Shown: positions 34,162 to 43,702 of the stretch, one piece after another | How the letters are laid out: each line of letters opens with the position of its first letter | How positions within the stretch are numbered: position 1 is the stretch's first letter | NCBI GenBank assembly: GCA_020403265.1 | Contig: JADBXZ010000035.1 | Span: forward strand, 96,195 to 160,194 | From: Bacteroidota bacterium | Lineage (GTDB): Bacteria; Bacteroidota; Bacteroidia; B-17B0; Aurantibacillaceae | Direction: 5' to 3' | DNA: 64,000 nt | Notes under the pieces: generated by a model | Database searches by the model: none | What the model was told of the DNA's origin: nothing | What the model saw: the letters and a program-made list of their open reading frames with translations, nothing else | Translations under genes and position numbers: made by a program

Positions 34162-35562
34162 TTATCTTAAAAACCCTAATAACTTCTCTACACTGGCTTT
34201 TGCATCACCATACAACATTTCTGAATTTGGTTTGTAAAATAAAGGATTGTCTTCACCAGAGTAACCGGCACTCATAGAGCGTTTCATAATAATAACTTTC
34301 TCTGCCTTCCACGCTTCAATTACCGGCATCCCGTAAATAGAGCTGGCAGGATCATCTTGGGCACTTGGATTCACCACATCATTTGCACCAATTACCATTA
34401 CCACGTCTGTGTCCGGCATGTCGTCGTTAATCTCATCCATTTCTAAAACAATATCATATGGTACGTTTGCCTCAGCTAATAACACATTCATATGTCCCGG
34501 TAAACGCCCGGCAACCGGATGAATGGCAAAACGAACATTTTTACCTGCTTTACGCAAGGTTTGAACCATTTCGTAAATTGGATACTGCGCTTTTGCAACC
34601 GCCATGCCATAACCCGGCACAATTACAACTGATTTTGCTTCTTTTAATAAGCCTGCTACCTCTTCGTGGTTTAGGGCCGTAACTTCTCCCTCAATGGCTT
34701 TCTTTTCACCACCTTGACTAGAACCTGAACCTCCACTCGCAAAAATTACCGAGAAGAAAGAACGATTCATGGCATGGCACATGTGCATCGAGAGAATAGC
34801 ACCGGAACTACCCACTAAAGCACCGGTTACAATTAATAAATCGTTACCCAACATAAAACCTGCAGCTGATGCAGCCCAACCCGAATAAGAATTTAACATC
34901 GATACAACAACCGGCATATCACCACCGCCAATCGCCATAACTAAAACAACACCAATAAAGGAAGCAATCGCTGTCATAATTAATAAATACAGCATGCCTT
35001 CAGTTCCGTGTGCGCCACAAAACATAACTCCTAAACCAACGCAAACCAACAATAAAACTAAATTCATTGTTTGAAGTCCTTTAAAACTCCAAGGTTTACT
35101 TGGTACTTTGCCATCTAATTTCCCCCAGGCAATAATTGAACCCGTAAACGTAATGGCACCAATAAAAATGCCAACAAACACTTCAACAAGGTGTATTGTG
35201 TGCTCTGCACCTGTTAAGGCTTGGGTAGCTGGATCAAGGTAAGAACCAAAACCAACCAACACAGCAGCTAAACCAACAAAACTATGTAATATCGCTACTA
35301 GTTGAGGCATGGCGGTCATTTCCACTTTTCGTGCCAATAAAATACCTATTACCGAGGCTATTGCAATTGCAGCAATAATGTAAATGTGACCTTCAACACC
35401 TTGACCTAAAACTGTTGCAAAAATTGCCACAATCATCCCTACTATTCCATAAAGAACGCCTCTTTTAGCAGATTCTTGAGAAGATAATCCACTTAAACTT
35501 AAAATAAACAGAATACTTGCAAATAAGTAGGCTGCTGTTTGTATTTCTTTTGCTATAAACAT
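34162..35562 (-). CDS. pntB: NAD(P) transhydrogenase subunit beta
   Basis: Membrane subunit of the proton-translocating transhydrogenase that makes NADPH from NADH using the proton gradient. Residues 1-270 hold about nine transmembrane helices ([36 protein letters not shown]). The C-terminal NADP-binding domain (dIII) starts near 290, with [38 protein letters not shown] and [15 protein letters not shown]. The length of 466 matches the E. coli protein. It is 13 bases after pntA, in the same operon. Confidence 0.97.
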   Translation of the reverse strand: MFIAKEIQTAAYLFASILFILSLSGLSSQESAKRGVLYGIVGMIVAIFATVLGQGVEGHIYIIAAIAIASVIGILLARKVEMTAMPQLVAILHSFVGLAAVLVGFGSYLDPATQALTGAEHTIHLVEVFVGIFIGAITFTGSIIAWGKLDGKVPSKPWSFKGLQTMNLVLLLVCVGLGVMFCGAHGTEGMLYLLIMTAIASFIGVVLVMAIGGGDMPVVVSMLNSYSGWAASAAGFMLGNDLLIVTGALVGSSGAILSMHMCHAMNRSFFSVIFASGGSGSSQGGEKKAIEGEVTALNHEEVAGLLKEAKSVVIVPGYGMAVAKAQYPIYEMVQTLRKAGKNVRFAIHPVAGRLPGHMNVLLAEANVPYDIVLEMDEINDDMPDTDVVMVIGANDVVNPSAQDDPASSIYGMPVIEAWKAEKVIIMKRSMSAGYSGEDNPLFYKPNSEMLYGDAKASVEKLLGFLR

Positions 35563-35575
35563 AAAATTCTATTAA

Positions 35576-37123
35576 TTATTTTTTAAACATTTTCAACATA
35601 CGATGCGTCACTACAAATCCACCAACAATATTGATGCTGGCAATTAAAATAGCAATTGACGCAATAATCGTCATGATATTTCCGGCATCATTTTTAGTTT
35701 GTAATAACCCGCCAACTACAATAATACCGCTAATGGCATTGGTAACCGCCATTAAAGGTGTATGTAATGAATGGGAGACGTTTGTAATTACTTGCCAGCC
35801 AACAAACACAGCTAACACAAATACCGTGAAATGTTGAATAAATGCGGGTGGCGCAAAGGCACCCACTAATAACAATAATGCGCCAACCACTCCTAAACTT
35901 ACTAAAGTTGAAACAGCTGCCTTTTTAGCTTTGGCTTCATCTGCGGCTTTGGTCTCTTCCGGGGTTGGTGCGGCAACTTTTTTAGCGCCTCCTCCGGCGG
36001 TTGGACTAACCTGCAAAGGAGCAGGAGGCCAGTTAATTTTTCCGTTATAGGTTACCATGGCACGAGAAACAACAGCATCTTCCATATCAATTTTAAACTT
36101 CTCAGCCTTGCCCATATCATCTAATAAATGGCATAAGTTGTTACCGTATAATTGAGAAGCCTGCGTTGGCAATTGATTTAATTTCCCAACGATGATTACA
36201 CCATTTTCACTTGTAACAATTTCACCATTTTTTGTAAGAACGCAATTTCCACCAGTGCTTGCTGCCAAATCAACTACAACCGAGCCCGGTTTCATGGCCG
36301 CAACATGGTAATCTAGCCATAATTTTGGAGCTGGTTTACCAGGGATTTGAGCCGTGGTAATAACAATGTCTACTTCTTTGGCTTGCTCCAAAAATAATTT
36401 CATCTCGGCCTCAATAAATTCTTTACTCATTTCTTTGGAGTAACCCGAAGCTGTTGCTCCATCCTCCTCTATTTCAACCGTTAAAAATGTACCACCCATG
36501 GATTGAATTTGTTCAGCAACTTCCTTTCGTGTATCAAAAGCTCTTACGATTGCCCCTAACGAATAAGCTGCTCCTAACGCTGCTAATCCGGCAACACCGG
36601 CACCAATCACCAAAACCTTGGCAGGTTCAACTTTTCCGGCGGCCGTAATTTGGCCATTTAAAAAACGACCAAAATGAAATGAACCTTCAATTACAGCGCG
36701 ATAGCCGGCAATGTTAGCCATTGAAGAAAGTACGTCCATTTTCTGAGCACGTGAAATACGAGGAATGGCATCCATCGCCACGGCGTTTACTTTTTTGTCT
36801 GCCAATTTTTGTAATAAGTCTTGGTTTTGCGCAGGCCATAAATAACTTAACATTACTAATCCTTCGCGCATCATGGCTATCTCTTCAGCAGCAGGTTCTT
36901 TCACTTTTAAGACAATATCAGATTGAGAATAAATCTCGTTGGCCGTTTGAACAATTTTAGCGCCGGCTTCTTCAAACTCCTTATCAGAATAATTAGCCTT
37001 TAAACCGGCCCCTTTTTGAATATATACTTCAAAACCTTGCTTTTGAAGACGCTTAACTGTTTTTGGTGTTGCGGCTACCCTCAACTCATTGGCTGAGATT
37101 TCCGCAGGAACTCCTACTTTCAT
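35576..37123 (-). CDS. pntA: NAD(P) transhydrogenase subunit alpha (fused dI and membrane part)
   Basis: NAD-binding subunit of transhydrogenase. The N-terminal alanine-dehydrogenase-like domain spans about residues 1-380 ([56 protein letters not shown]). An Ala/Lys linker near 385-410 leads to four transmembrane helices at the C-terminus ([19 protein letters not shown] and following). In many bacteria these are two genes, pntAA and pntAB; here they are fused as in E. coli (510 residues, here 515). It is the first gene of pntAB. Confidence 0.96.
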   Translation of the reverse strand: MKVGVPAEISANELRVAATPKTVKRLQKQGFEVYIQKGAGLKANYSDKEFEEAGAKIVQTANEIYSQSDIVLKVKEPAAEEIAMMREGLVMLSYLWPAQNQDLLQKLADKKVNAVAMDAIPRISRAQKMDVLSSMANIAGYRAVIEGSFHFGRFLNGQITAAGKVEPAKVLVIGAGVAGLAALGAAYSLGAIVRAFDTRKEVAEQIQSMGGTFLTVEIEEDGATASGYSKEMSKEFIEAEMKLFLEQAKEVDIVITTAQIPGKPAPKLWLDYHVAAMKPGSVVVDLAASTGGNCVLTKNGEIVTSENGVIIVGKLNQLPTQASQLYGNNLCHLLDDMGKAEKFKIDMEDAVVSRAMVTYNGKINWPPAPLQVSPTAGGGAKKVAAPTPEETKAADEAKAKKAAVSTLVSLGVVGALLLLVGAFAPPAFIQHFTVFVLAVFVGWQVITNVSHSLHTPLMAVTNAISGIIVVGGLLQTKNDAGNIMTIIASIAILIASINIVGGFVVTHRMLKMFKK

Positions 37124-37301
37124 TTGATTACTTTTTAAGAATTAACAAATAACGCAAAAAAATACAGTTATTCAAAAAAGAAAACTTAAAAATTGCTTTG
37201 CAAACGTCTTAAATTGACTGAATTAAAACTTCTTTTGAAATGTTAAGAAAAAATTATGTTTTTAAATAGTGAAGTAAAGATCAGAAATTAGATAAAAATC
37301 T

Positions 37302-38534
37302 CTATATCAAATCTTTAGGGTAACATAAGTAGTATTTCGTAACAATGTTACTTAAACTTTGGATATTTAGGTGATCACTTGCTTTGGCTACATCCAAAAG
37401 TTTACCATCATTAAAAAGTACATTAATTTTGAATTTATTTGAATTATAGGTGCTGTTATTTACGGAATTGCTAATCACAAAATATTCGGCTTCCTTTTTG
37501 GTAATTTTATATTTTTTACAAGCTCTTGTTAGCATCGTATTGTAATTAGTTGACTTAATTTTTGAACTGCTCAATTCAACCTTGAATAACTTTCTGTTTA
37601 ATATGTTGCTGCAGAGGTTGCTTAAAACAAAGTCAGAGTGTTTTGCCCATACTTTTATGGAAGTGTAAATATCAGTATCATCTAATTCCGCAAAATAGTC
37701 GAGTAATTCAGGTTTTTTTTCAAAATCTTTTTCGGTAAAATCATTTTTCAGAAACAAGCTTAAGGTGGGTGTGGCAAATAAATCAACCTTTTGAGCACTG
37801 AGCTCTTTGGCTCTTTTTAAAATATTAACCAGCATAGTTTCAGCTGATAGTACGGTTTTGTGAAGGTAAACCTGCCAGTACATTAATCGTCGGGCGATTA
37901 AAAATTTTTCGATGCTATAAATGGCTTTATGTTCAATTACGAGTTGATTATTTACAACGTTTAGCATTTTAATAATACGATCACTGCTAACAACACCCTC
38001 ACTAACGCCTGTAAAAAAGCTATCGCGTTTTAAATAATCCAGCCGATCCATGTCTAACTGTGAGCTCACCAACTGGTAAAGAAATTGCTTTTTGTATTGG
38101 TTATTAAAAATTTGCAATGCCAGATTAAGTTCACCATGAAACGCTTTGTTCAGTCGCTGCATAATTAAGCTACTAATGGTTTCGTGGTTAACACCTTTAA
38201 CGATACTATGTTCAAGTGCATGACTAAATGGTCCGTGCCCAACATCATGCAGTAAAATAGCAACCAAAACGGCTTTTTCTTCTTCTTCGGTAATTTTGAT
38301 TCCTTTTTGCTTTAATGTTAAAACAGCCTCCTGCATCAAATGCATCGCACCAATGGCATGATGAAACCTTGTATGCAATGCTCCCGGATAAACCAAATTT
38401 GTTAACCCAAGTTGTTTTATTCTTCGCAAACGCTGAAAATACGGGTGATTTATTAAATCGTATACTAAATTATTTGGCAACGTAACAAAGCCATAAATAG
38501 GATCATTAATTATTTTACGTTTGTTATTCGTCAT
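37302..38534 (-). CDS. HD domain phosphohydrolase
   Basis: A 410-residue protein of the HD superfamily, related to dNTP triphosphohydrolases of the SAMHD1 type. Metal ligands are in TRFHHAIGAMHLM (His), VAILLHDVGHGPFSHALEHS (His-Asp), and SSQLDMDRLDYLKRDSFFTG (Asp). The start RKIINDPIYGFVTLPNNLVYD is the usual opening of this Bacteroidota group. The substrate has not been shown for this clade. It is divergent from porX with a 77-base gap. Confidence 0.9.
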   Translation of the reverse strand: MTNNKRKIINDPIYGFVTLPNNLVYDLINHPYFQRLRRIKQLGLTNLVYPGALHTRFHHAIGAMHLMQEAVLTLKQKGIKITEEEEKAVLVAILLHDVGHGPFSHALEHSIVKGVNHETISSLIMQRLNKAFHGELNLALQIFNNQYKKQFLYQLVSSQLDMDRLDYLKRDSFFTGVSEGVVSSDRIIKMLNVVNNQLVIEHKAIYSIEKFLIARRLMYWQVYLHKTVLSAETMLVNILKRAKELSAQKVDLFATPTLSLFLKNDFTEKDFEKKPELLDYFAELDDTDIYTSIKVWAKHSDFVLSNLCSNILNRKLFKVELSSSKIKSTNYNTMLTRACKKYKITKKEAEYFVISNSVNNSTYNSNKFKINVLFNDGKLLDVAKASDHLNIQSLSNIVTKYYLCYPKDLI

Positions 38535-38611
38535 CTAAATAGAAATTTTGTTAAACCAAGTAATAGTTGTAAAATTAATACGTTATTTGTTAATAGCATA
38601 ATTTTTATTGT

Positions 38612-40174
38612 ATGGATAAACTTAAAATTCTTTGGGCTGATGATGAAATTGAACTTTTAAAGCCGCACATTCTTTTCTTAAATTCAAAAGGTTATGAGGT
38701 GGTTACAGCCTTAAGTGGTGATGAAGCATACGATATAGTTAAGGAAGACACAAACATTAGCGTAGTGTTGTTAGATGAAAATATGCCTGGTATATCCGGA
38801 CTGGAAACACTTCTGAAAATAAAACAAGTTAAAAATGAACTTCCGGTGATTATGATTACCAAAAGTGAAGAAGAACACTTAATGGAAGATGCCATTGGAA
38901 GTAAAATTGCTGATTACCTCATTAAACCTGTTAATCCAAACCAAATTTTATTATCACTTAAAAAAATATTGGACAATAAACGTTTAGTTAGCGAAAAAAC
39001 GAATACCGAGTACAGAAAAGATTTTAGCAACATTGGCATGCAGCTAAACGATAATTTAAGTTGGCAAGAATGGCAAGAGGTTTATAAAAAAATTATTTAT
39101 TGGGAATTGTCGATTGACAATTTGCAGGATAAAAGCATGATTGATGTTTTAAAAATGCAGAAAAGCGATGCCAATACACAGTTTTTTAAATTCATCGAAA
39201 AAAATTACATCTCGTGGTTAAATGGCAAAAACACTGCGCCTCCAACCATGAGTCACACTTTACTTAAGAATAAATTTATTCAGGAACTGAATAAACCGGA
39301 ACCGGTGTTTTTAATTGTAATTGATAACTTAAGGTACGACCAATGGAAAGTAATTCAACCAACTTTACAAAATTATTATAAAGTAGTGAGTGAAGAATTG
39401 TATTTTAGCATTTTACCAACTGCCACGCAATACGCCCGAAATGCCATATTCAGTGGCCTTTTACCCAGTGAAATGGAAAAACGATTTCCGGAACAATGGT
39501 TTAATGATGAAGATGAAGGTGGCAAAAATTTGCATGAGGAGTTTTTTTTACAACAACAATTGAAACGTTTAGGCAAAGAGGTAAAAATGAGTTATAACAA
39601 GATTACCAATTTTAACGCTGGTAAAAAGTTGTCCGAAAACCTTCATCAATTATTACAGAATAAATTAAATGTTATTGTTTACAATTTTGTAGACATGCTT
39701 AGTCATGCCAGAACAGAAATGGAGGTCATTAGAGAATTAGCAGAAAATGAAGCGGCTTATCGCAGCATCACGTTTAGCTGGTTTGAGCATTCGCCCCTTT
39801 TAGATATTATTAAACAATTGGCAGAAAAGAAAATTAAAATAGTCATTACAACGGACCATGGAACGGTGCACGTGCAAGACCCTACCAAAATTATTGGTGA
39901 TAAAAATGTGAACACGAATTTAAGATACAAACAAGGTAAGGCATTGGATTATAACCCTAAAGAAGTTTTCGAAATCAAAAATCCGATGGATGCTTTTTTA
40001 CCGCGTCTTCATCCTAGCAGCCGGTTTGTATTTGCCAAAGAAAATCGCTTTTTTGCCTATCCCAATAATTTTAACCATTATGTGAATTACTATAAAAACA
40101 CCTTTCAACATGGTGGGGTAAGTTTAGAAGAGATGTTAATACCTTATATTACGCTTGAGCCAAAAAGTAATTAG
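38612..40174 (+). CDS. porX: T9SS response regulator PorX (receiver plus PglZ domain)
   Basis: Two-component response regulator with an output domain of the alkaline phosphatase/PglZ type. In Porphyromonas and Flavobacterium it controls T9SS genes with the kinase PorY, and the PglZ domain hydrolyses cyclic oligonucleotides. The receiver is at residues 1-120, with phosphoacceptor Asp55 (VVLLDENMPG), an acidic pocket at residues 10-12 (DDE, in ILWADDE), and Lys in YLIKP. The PglZ part spans about 225-515, with metal-ligand motifs FLIVIDNLRYDQW, TATQYARNAIFSGLLPSE (nucleophile Thr in the first segment), NFVDMLSH and ITTDHGTVHV. The length of 520 matches PorX. No kinase gene is in the window. Confidence 0.95.
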   Translation: MDKLKILWADDEIELLKPHILFLNSKGYEVVTALSGDEAYDIVKEDTNISVVLLDENMPGISGLETLLKIKQVKNELPVIMITKSEEEHLMEDAIGSKIADYLIKPVNPNQILLSLKKILDNKRLVSEKTNTEYRKDFSNIGMQLNDNLSWQEWQEVYKKIIYWELSIDNLQDKSMIDVLKMQKSDANTQFFKFIEKNYISWLNGKNTAPPTMSHTLLKNKFIQELNKPEPVFLIVIDNLRYDQWKVIQPTLQNYYKVVSEELYFSILPTATQYARNAIFSGLLPSEMEKRFPEQWFNDEDEGGKNLHEEFFLQQQLKRLGKEVKMSYNKITNFNAGKKLSENLHQLLQNKLNVIVYNFVDMLSHARTEMEVIRELAENEAAYRSITFSWFEHSPLLDIIKQLAEKKIKIVITTDHGTVHVQDPTKIIGDKNVNTNLRYKQGKALDYNPKEVFEIKNPMDAFLPRLHPSSRFVFAKENRFFAYPNNFNHYVNYYKNTFQHGGVSLEEMLIPYITLEPKSN

Positions 40175-40401
40175 TTGGTAAAACCTTATAAAGTATTGAA
40201 AGTCCCCCACTCTGCAAAGCAGTGATATTGTGCTCTTCTTACTCGCTGATGCGAATGAAATTCTTGGAATCAGACGTTTCAAAAACAAAAGCACACCAAT
40301 CCTCTTTGTTTTAATTCAAACAAAAAATGGGAATTATCAGGACATCCTAATTTTTCCATTTTAATAGCTATTAGGCCATTCCTTAAAATGAATAAAAGTG
40401 A

Positions 40402-41418
40402 TTAGTTAACAACTAATTTCTGCTTATAAACCCCACCTTTTGATGTGCTAATCTCCAAATAGTACATTCCGGCTTTTAAGTTTGATACGTTGATACTTGA
40501 ATCGAATGGCTGTTTTAAGACAATTTGGCCGGTAATTGAATAAATTTTAATTCCTGCGGGTTCAATTCCATTTGCAAGCGATTCAATGGTTAACATTGAA
40601 CTTGCCGGATTTGGATAAACTCTAAAATGGCTTGCGTTTAAAGTTTTCTCATCTAATCCTACAACCGTAACGGCTTTATTACTTCTTACCGTGCCGGTGA
40701 TGGTTGGTGTACCTATTCCTAACAACAAACTATTATAGGAAACGGTAAATACCGGAAATTTATCAGATACATGGTAATAATCATAATTGGTTATCCTTAA
40801 TACAATGGGAAATAACGGTATTAACCCATTAATATTGGTAGTTTGACGAGTTTTGATACGTGTAACATTGGTCAGCACTTGTCCGGTTGGTAAAACAAGT
40901 GTACCGTTACCATCGGCATTAATGTTAACCGAACCTGAAAAGGTGCCATTACTGGTAAATGTAACTGTACCACCAAAATTATCGGTATTGGTATTCGTTA
41001 ATGCAAACGGAAATTTAGCAACAACGGCAGAATTTGTAAAGTTTAAACTTGCTCCTGCTCCCGGCACTGCTGCACCCAGAAGTTCTACCTGACCAGGACT
41101 ACTTGAGTTTTTATAAAAATTTGAAGTTCCTTGTACAAGGTTACAGCCCGGATAATTTGAAGACGCAGGAACACTTAGTGTTGATGCGTATGACGTTGTA
41201 ACAACAGTGCTGGTTACGCCTACACCTGTAAAATTCCAGGTGACGTTAGACCCGGCAGTATTTAAAATACTTGTTAAAGATACTGCGCCTGTATCACACA
41301 CATAAAATCTGGATGTGTCGCCTTGAGCTATCATATGATTAGCTTCGGTAATAGTATAGGTTTGAGCATTTAATTGATTAAACAAACCAATTGAAATAAA
41401 TAGTAAAAGTTTTTTCAT
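40402..41418 (-). CDS. Secreted protein with T9SS type A sorting domain
   Basis: A 338-residue exported protein. The signal peptide is at residues 1-18 (ending LNAQ). The middle 230 residues are an all-beta, Thr/Asn/Val-rich domain I do not recognise (FTGVGVTSTVVTTSY, LPTGQVLTNVTRIKTR). The T9SS type A tail starts at about 265 (FRVYPNPASSMLTIE) and ends QKLVVN. It would be exported by the GldKLMN system. It lies 39 bases after bshC and is probably at the end of the same transcript. The 227 bases between it and convergent porX show nothing identifiable. Confidence 0.85.
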   Translation of the reverse strand: MKKLLLFISIGLFNQLNAQTYTITEANHMIAQGDTSRFYVCDTGAVSLTSILNTAGSNVTWNFTGVGVTSTVVTTSYASTLSVPASSNYPGCNLVQGTSNFYKNSSSPGQVELLGAAVPGAGASLNFTNSAVVAKFPFALTNTNTDNFGGTVTFTSNGTFSGSVNINADGNGTLVLPTGQVLTNVTRIKTRQTTNINGLIPLFPIVLRITNYDYYHVSDKFPVFTVSYNSLLLGIGTPTITGTVRSNKAVTVVGLDEKTLNASHFRVYPNPASSMLTIESLANGIEPAGIKIYSITGQIVLKQPFDSSINVSNLKAGMYYLEISTSKGGVYKQKLVVN

Positions 41419-41457
41419 CTGTAAAAATTAATATTCTACCAATTTAAACAATTTCCT

Positions 41458-43050
41458 TTAATCTTCTTCTAAAATTAACATCTTTGGATCAAATGGATTC
41501 ATAGAATTGAGTAGTTCCTCAAAAAAACGGTCACCATAGGCCAGATAGTAACTTGCAAAATTATCGAAACGTTCTTGCGGTAATGAATTTGGAAACAATT
41601 TGGACTTCAGATTCTTAATTTGGTTATTTTCCGTTTCTAAACGCTGTTTAAGCGCTTTATTCGCTTTACTTTCCAGTTGATTAAGCCCGCCTGAAGCTTT
41701 TTGCATTTCTGCTGTAACAGCATTCACTAAGGATTTATCAATTTTACCAATTGATTCTGTGAGTGAGGTATACAAACTTTCTATTTTGCTTTTTGTTTCA
41801 GACAATTCAAAGGTCTCGCCTCTGTTCTTTTGCACAAACGCTATTAGCTCTGATTCACTTTTAAAAATATGTTCAGATTCAATGGCCAATTTCTTCAATT
41901 TCTGAAGATTACTTTTATCAATGATGGTAATAAAAGTTCTTGGCATTAATATTGGAAAATCAACACCAAGCTCCTCAAACATTAACTTGTATTCAAGCCA
42001 ATACGCTAACTCACCCGGACCACCAACATAAGCAACGTTTGGTAAAATAACCTGTTGATATAATGGTCTCAACACAACATTTGGACTAATGGCACTTGAA
42101 TTGGAACGAAGAATTTCATTGAGTTCTGCTTCAGAAAATATTTTATCTGTACCAACAACAGCATAATTGGTATCTTTTTTTTCTAACCTGGCACGAATCC
42201 CTTTTTCTGTGTAAAAGCAATTTATTTCACGCGGTTTAACCTGAATATGGTAATTCTTTTCTGAAAGACTTTGAATGGACTTATTAACTGCTTTAAAAGG
42301 CGTGTTTTCAAAAATATCTTTCTTTAGAAACGGCACAAATTGTTCTTTCAACGCTTTATCATTCCCGTTAACCACCACTAAACCATATTTTCCGAATAAA
42401 GCATTAACCAAAAAGCGTGTAGCATCCTTTAATAATTTATGACCCAAATACGCTTCCTTAAATAATTTTTTTAAATTACCGGCATTTTCAGAATCGCCTA
42501 AAATTTGTTCGTATTCAGCAAATAGGTTAACTAATTCAGCTGTTTCAAAATCGCCCACAGATCCTGTTTGATTGGTTTGCCATGTTAGTACTTTTGAAAA
42601 CAAATGAAAATGATTAACCTCTTCAAAGTCGTGATCTTCGGCAGCCATCCAATAAACAGGAACAAAATTGATGTTTGGAAATTCTTGCTTAAGTAATTCA
42701 CATGTTTTTATGACGCTCAAAATTTTATAAATAAAATAAAGTGGGCCTGTATTTAAGCAGAGCTGATGTCCGGTAGTTATTGTGTAGGTGTTTACATGAT
42801 TTAGAAGTTGAATGTTGGCTATCGTTGCCGGATGTGTGTTTTTTACTTCTTCTGCTTGCGCATTTAAACACGAAACAAGTAAAACTCTGTCCTGTTTAAA
42901 TTGAAATCCATTTAACTTTGTTTTGAAGCTTTCAAGGTCAAAATAATTAGAATAAAACGCTTTTAGTTTTTCAGGTTCATTGACGTAATCCTTCACCAGA
43001 TTATTTAAAACACCGGTAGATTCTAATGAAATTTTTTTTATGGTAAACAT
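41458..43050 (-). CDS. bshC: Bacillithiol biosynthesis cysteine-adding enzyme BshC
   Basis: Putative last enzyme of bacillithiol synthesis, adding Cys to glucosaminyl-malate. The length of 530 matches. Family motifs are TITTGHQLCLNTGPLYFIYK near residue 92, NFVPVYWMAAEDHDFEEVNH near 127, and NVVLRPLYQQVILPNVAYVG with GGPGELAYW near 330-350. A coiled coil lies at about 410-495. The other bsh genes are not in the window. The start overlaps the upp stop by one base (TAATG). Confidence 0.95.
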   Translation of the reverse strand: MFTIKKISLESTGVLNNLVKDYVNEPEKLKAFYSNYFDLESFKTKLNGFQFKQDRVLLVSCLNAQAEEVKNTHPATIANIQLLNHVNTYTITTGHQLCLNTGPLYFIYKILSVIKTCELLKQEFPNINFVPVYWMAAEDHDFEEVNHFHLFSKVLTWQTNQTGSVGDFETAELVNLFAEYEQILGDSENAGNLKKLFKEAYLGHKLLKDATRFLVNALFGKYGLVVVNGNDKALKEQFVPFLKKDIFENTPFKAVNKSIQSLSEKNYHIQVKPREINCFYTEKGIRARLEKKDTNYAVVGTDKIFSEAELNEILRSNSSAISPNVVLRPLYQQVILPNVAYVGGPGELAYWLEYKLMFEELGVDFPILMPRTFITIIDKSNLQKLKKLAIESEHIFKSESELIAFVQKNRGETFELSETKSKIESLYTSLTESIGKIDKSLVNAVTAEMQKASGGLNQLESKANKALKQRLETENNQIKNLKSKLFPNSLPQERFDNFASYYLAYGDRFFEELLNSMNPFDPKMLILEED

Positions 43051-43700
43051 TATAATTTACTTCCAAATGCTAAGTCGCCGGCATCACCTAAACCCGGAAC
43101 AATATAGGCGTGTGCGGTTAACTCATCGTCAATAGCACCGCACCAAATTGTAATATCATTATTAGGCAATAAGGCTTTAACATGATCTACTCCTTGCACA
43201 CTGGCAATTGCAGTAACAATATGTGTATGTTTAGGTTTACCTTTTTTAAGTAATGCGTTATAAGTTAACACCATACTCGAACCTGTTGCCAGCATGGGGT
43301 CACACAAAATCAAAACCTTATCGGTTAAATCCGGACAAGCAACATATTCCAAGGCAATTTCAAAACTATTATCCTTATGATGTCTGCGATAGGCGCTAAC
43401 AAAAGCATTTTGAGCCCTGTCAAAATAATTTAAAATACCGAGGTGCAATGGTAAACCAGCTCTTAATATCGTTGCTACAACTGGTTGATCAAGAATGAGG
43501 TTAACATTGGCTTCACCTAATGGCGTTTGAACTTTTTTCTCCTTATAGGTTAAAGACTTACTAATTTCATAAGCAAACACCTCCCCCATCCGCTCTAGAT
43601 TTCTTCTGAAACGCATGCTGTCTGTTTGAATGTTAACGTCTCTTAATTCAGCAACAAACTGATTAAAAATGGTGTTGTTTTTAGATAAATTATGGATCAT
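43050..43700 (-). CDS. upp: Uracil phosphoribosyltransferase
   Basis: Pyrimidine salvage enzyme that converts uracil and PRPP to UMP. Residues 60-100 carry ATILRAGLPLHLGILNYF; the PRPP-binding loop is VLILCDPMLATGSSMVL at about 130-146; the uracil-binding end is YIVPGLGDAGDLAFG. The length of 216 is normal. It is coupled to bshC downstream and follows the PorE-like gene by two bases, so all are probably in one operon, although their functions do not obviously connect. Confidence 0.97.
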   Translation of the reverse strand: MIHNLSKNNTIFNQFVAELRDVNIQTDSMRFRRNLERMGEVFAYEISKSLTYKEKKVQTPLGEANVNLILDQPVVATILRAGLPLHLGILNYFDRAQNAFVSAYRRHHKDNSFEIALEYVACPDLTDKVLILCDPMLATGSSMVLTYNALLKKGKPKHTHIVTAIASVQGVDHVKALLPNNDITIWCGAIDDELTAHAYIVPGLGDAGDLAFGSKL

Positions 43701-43702
43701 GA

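Noticed and set aside
40175..40401. Possible small gene or RNA between porX and the T9SS cargo gene
   Set aside because: No start with a sensible frame, no stable hairpin and no promoter match were seen in these 227 bases.
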